This document shows positions 62,017 to 64,000 of a DNA stretch of 64,000 nucleotides, in pieces. The notes under the pieces are model-generated. The model was given only the letters and a program-made list of their open reading frames with translations. It was not told the DNA's origin and made no database searches. This DNA comes from Verrucomicrobia bacterium IMCC26134 (GTDB taxonomy: Bacteria > Verrucomicrobiota > Verrucomicrobiia > Opitutales > Opitutaceae): positions 2,465,501 to 2,529,500 of the forward strand of contig CP011265.1 in NCBI GenBank assembly GCA_000972765.1. Direction: 5' to 3'. The position numbers and the translations under genes are program-made. Numbering within the stretch: the stretch's first letter is position 1; the number at the start of each line of letters is the position of its first letter.

Positions 62017-64000
62017 ATGCTTCGCCGTGTTTTCGTATCCGCCTCCGTCTTTACCGGCATCGCCCTGGGCGCAGGCGCCTTCCCGTCAACGGCAGATACG
62101 ACCCCCGCCGCAATCGTTAACGCCGCCGCGGAGGAACATCCCTTTCTGCTCGTGCGCCGCACCGACTACCCAGCCCTGCAAGCCCTGGCGCAAGTCGAAC
62201 CGGGCAAAGGCATGCGAGCCCGGGCCATCGCCCTCGCCGGCGGTTCCAGCGGGTCTTCCGACGTGGCCTCACTGGTTTACGATCCCTTGGCCGATTCCTC
62301 CATCCGCAGCGCGCTGCTCGCCGATATTTTCAGCACCACAGCCCTCGCCTACCTGCTCGACGAGCCAGGCCGGTCTGCCTACCGGAATCGTATCATCGAG
62401 CATCTGCGTTACTGGGATCCGGCCATCCCGGGCAACCTCACCCTCGAGCTTGGTAACGACAGCGAAACCCTAGCCACCGCCCAGGCTGGCGCCTTCTTCA
62501 ACGCCACGCTCGCGCTCGACCTCATCCACGACGAACTCGGCTCCGACGAGCTCGCACGCATCCATGCGCTGCTCGACGCCGGTCCCTCCCGCTATTTCGA
62601 TCATTCAAGCAATCTAAAAGCCGCCGCCCCCGCCGCTCGCGGCGCCTGGGCGCGCTACCGGGGAGACCGCTTCACTTTCGAAAAAAACAAAGATGATTTC
62701 CTGCGGGACATCTTCTCTGCGATTACACCGGACGGTGTTTTTGCCGACGGCCCCGGGCATGCCTTTACGCGCTGGACCCGCTTGAACCGAGAACCCACCA
62801 GCTCTTTTGGCGACATCCTCACCCACCTCGCTGAATACGCCGACGGGGATTCCGAAACGCGTTTAACCCTTTTTCAGGAATGGCTCTTCGGCTACGCAAC
62901 CACTCCCTCGGGCATCCCGTGGGCCATCGGCGACACTTCGCCGGGAGGAATCAAGGCCCCGGCGGGCGAAACGGTCTACCCTCCTGTCGTGGTTGACGGC
63001 GCACCCAAATTCTACGGCTTCGAGCGGGCAGCCCGTTTCTCCCCGCTCGCCTCCCGTTATGCCGCGCGCTTCAACCTGGTCGCGCCTCCCGCCAGCCGAC
63101 TGACCTCCTACCTGAATCTGGCGCGCCCGTCCGATGCAGCTCCAAACCAGGCCTCCGCCCCGAGTCGCATCTTCCCCGACGGCGGCGCCTACTTGCGCGA
63201 AACCCGCAACACCCCCCAAGCCCTCGCCGGCGTGCTTTCAAACCTCAAAACGCCCTCCGCTCACGCTCACAAGGAGGTTAACTCCATCCACCTCGCCGGC
63301 TACGGCCAGCTTCTGCTGCGCGGCTCCGGCTACAACGGCTGGGACACCCCCGCCTTGGATTTCTCGTGGGACTACATCAACCGCCGCGCCGTTTCGGGCA
63401 ACACCGCGCTCATCGACTACGAGCCCCTCCGCGACGACGCCCCCCCGCAACGGCCCTCTGCGCTGAACGACCACCGCGACTCTGGCGGCGGCTCCGATGG
63501 CAAGGCGGGCGGTGGGGTCCGAGGCTTCACCACCCGTTCGCTCGACTTCTCCAGCGGGGATTCCGGCAAGGCCCTTCCCAACGGCCGCCACCGTCGCGAT
63601 TTCATCTTAGTGCATCCGCGCGACGCCGCTCCCGGCTATTTTGTGGTCTTCGACCAGCTGCAGGCCATCCCCGGCTCCAAGCTGGCGAACGTCGTCTGGC
63701 ATCCCAACTCGGCCACGCCCCCCGTCATCACCGCACCGGAAAAGGAGTATAGCTGGCAAGTCACCCCGAAAGCTTCGACTGCGCTAACCCTTTTCCTCGC
63801 CACTCCGCCCGCCGGACTGGATCTCTACGACGGTGTGCTCGCCAGTTGGGGCGGAGGTTTTGTCGGTAAATATCTCTTCACCCGCTACCCGCTGGATCCC
63901 GAGGGCCGCCGGCAGATCGTCACCTTGCTCTATCCCAGCGACACCGCCCGCCCCAAAGCCACCTTCGCCCGTGTTTCAGCACCGGGCTACACCGGCGCGA
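62017..64000 (+). CDS. Exported heparinase II/III-like protein, C-terminus beyond the window
   Basis: ATG 62017 opens a frame of 661 codons that is still open at the window end. A signal peptide (LRRVFVSASVFTGIALGAGAFPSTAD) is followed by an alpha/alpha-toroid-like region (about 40-330: RSALLADIFSTTALAYLLDEPGRSAYRNRIIEHL, DFLRDIFSAITPDGVFADGPGHAFTRW). The heparinase II/III signature SAHAHKEVNSIHLAGYGQLLLRGSGYNGWD lies at about 408-438. Such proteins are polysaccharide lyases of periplasm or surface. The glycan cannot be named without the C-terminal domain. Confidence 0.75.
   Translation, partial: MLRRVFVSASVFTGIALGAGAFPSTADTTPAAIVNAAAEEHPFLLVRRTDYPALQALAQVEPGKGMRARAIALAGGSSGSSDVASLVYDPLADSSIRSALLADIFSTTALAYLLDEPGRSAYRNRIIEHLRYWDPAIPGNLTLELGNDSETLATAQAGAFFNATLALDLIHDELGSDELARIHALLDAGPSRYFDHSSNLKAAAPAARGAWARYRGDRFTFEKNKDDFLRDIFSAITPDGVFADGPGHAFTRWTRLNREPTSSFGDILTHLAEYADGDSETRLTLFQEWLFGYATTPSGIPWAIGDTSPGGIKAPAGETVYPPVVVDGAPKFYGFERAARFSPLASRYAARFNLVAPPASRLTSYLNLARPSDAAPNQASAPSRIFPDGGAYLRETRNTPQALAGVLSNLKTPSAHAHKEVNSIHLAGYGQLLLRGSGYNGWDTPALDFSWDYINRRAVSGNTALIDYEPLRDDAPPQRPSALNDHRDSGGGSDGKAGGGVRGFTTRSLDFSSGDSGKALPNGRHRRDFILVHPRDAAPGYFVVFDQLQAIPGSKLANVVWHPNSATPPVITAPEKEYSWQVTPKASTALTLFLATPPAGLDLYDGVLASWGGGFVGKYLFTRYPLDPEGRRQIVTLLYPSDTARPKATFARVSAPGYTGA

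Overview
The window is GC-rich bacterial DNA that looks like a Verrucomicrobiota chromosome, probably family Opitutaceae. This placement is inferred from the mix of gene types, many GC-rich intergenic palindromes and GCAAAG-type dispersed repeats; no rRNA or other phylogenetic marker is present. Housekeeping genes appear in blocks separated by repeat-rich accessory segments.

1-5.5 kb is a surface and regulatory island. It holds an RCC1-repeat exported protein cut by the window edge, a trypsin-fold exported protein, a YadA-type trimeric autotransporter and a LuxR-type regulator. A 33-G homopolymer lies just upstream of the regulator, and its reading frame stays open into that tract. The RCC1 gene, the autotransporter and the regulator each have the same tandem TAGGTTTA element upstream, which suggests one phase-variable circuit.

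5.7-20.6 kb is mostly housekeeping: a PRMT-like methyltransferase, RluD, YqeY, an operon of DUF1573, rhodanese, MauE, amidohydrolase and RidA genes, priA, a Fur-family regulator, nadA and a ribose-type sugar ABC transporter. A tRNA-Met(CAT) follows.

21-24.5 kb is a graveyard of toxin-antitoxin pieces. It contains DUF433 with a truncated DUF5615 toxin, two orphan addiction antitoxins, a winged-helix/MNT nucleotidyltransferase whose HEPN partner is split by a 166-bp palindromic element, and several 3' fragments of vsr.

24.5-34.2 kb is one defence operon read leftward: cytosine-5 DNA methyltransferase, GHKL (MutL/MORC-like) ATPase, Z1-domain ATPase, PD-(D/E)XK protein, AIPR protein and an intact Vsr nickase.

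34.4-43.4 kb is an accessory cluster of mostly uncharacterised genes: an M28 peptidase, a YbjN-like protein, a WYL regulator, a possible SLOG-like protein, a VWA protein and a frameshifted nucleotidyltransferase. Six sites here, plus one at 5.4 kb, share a promoter of exact geometry: TTGTCCGACCCC, 6 nt, TANNNT. At most sites the start codon follows within 6-11 nt, so the mRNAs should be leaderless or nearly so. This is the best candidate for an undescribed regulon.

43.6-64 kb returns to core metabolism: glgC, glmS, trpE, an NMT1-domain histidine kinase, trhO, tRNA-Arg(CCG), the pgl/opcA/zwf oxidative pentose-phosphate operon, yraN, a GAF-PilB fusion ATPase, a coiled-coil FGE-like protein, tyrA, and a heparinase II/III-like exported protein running off the right edge.
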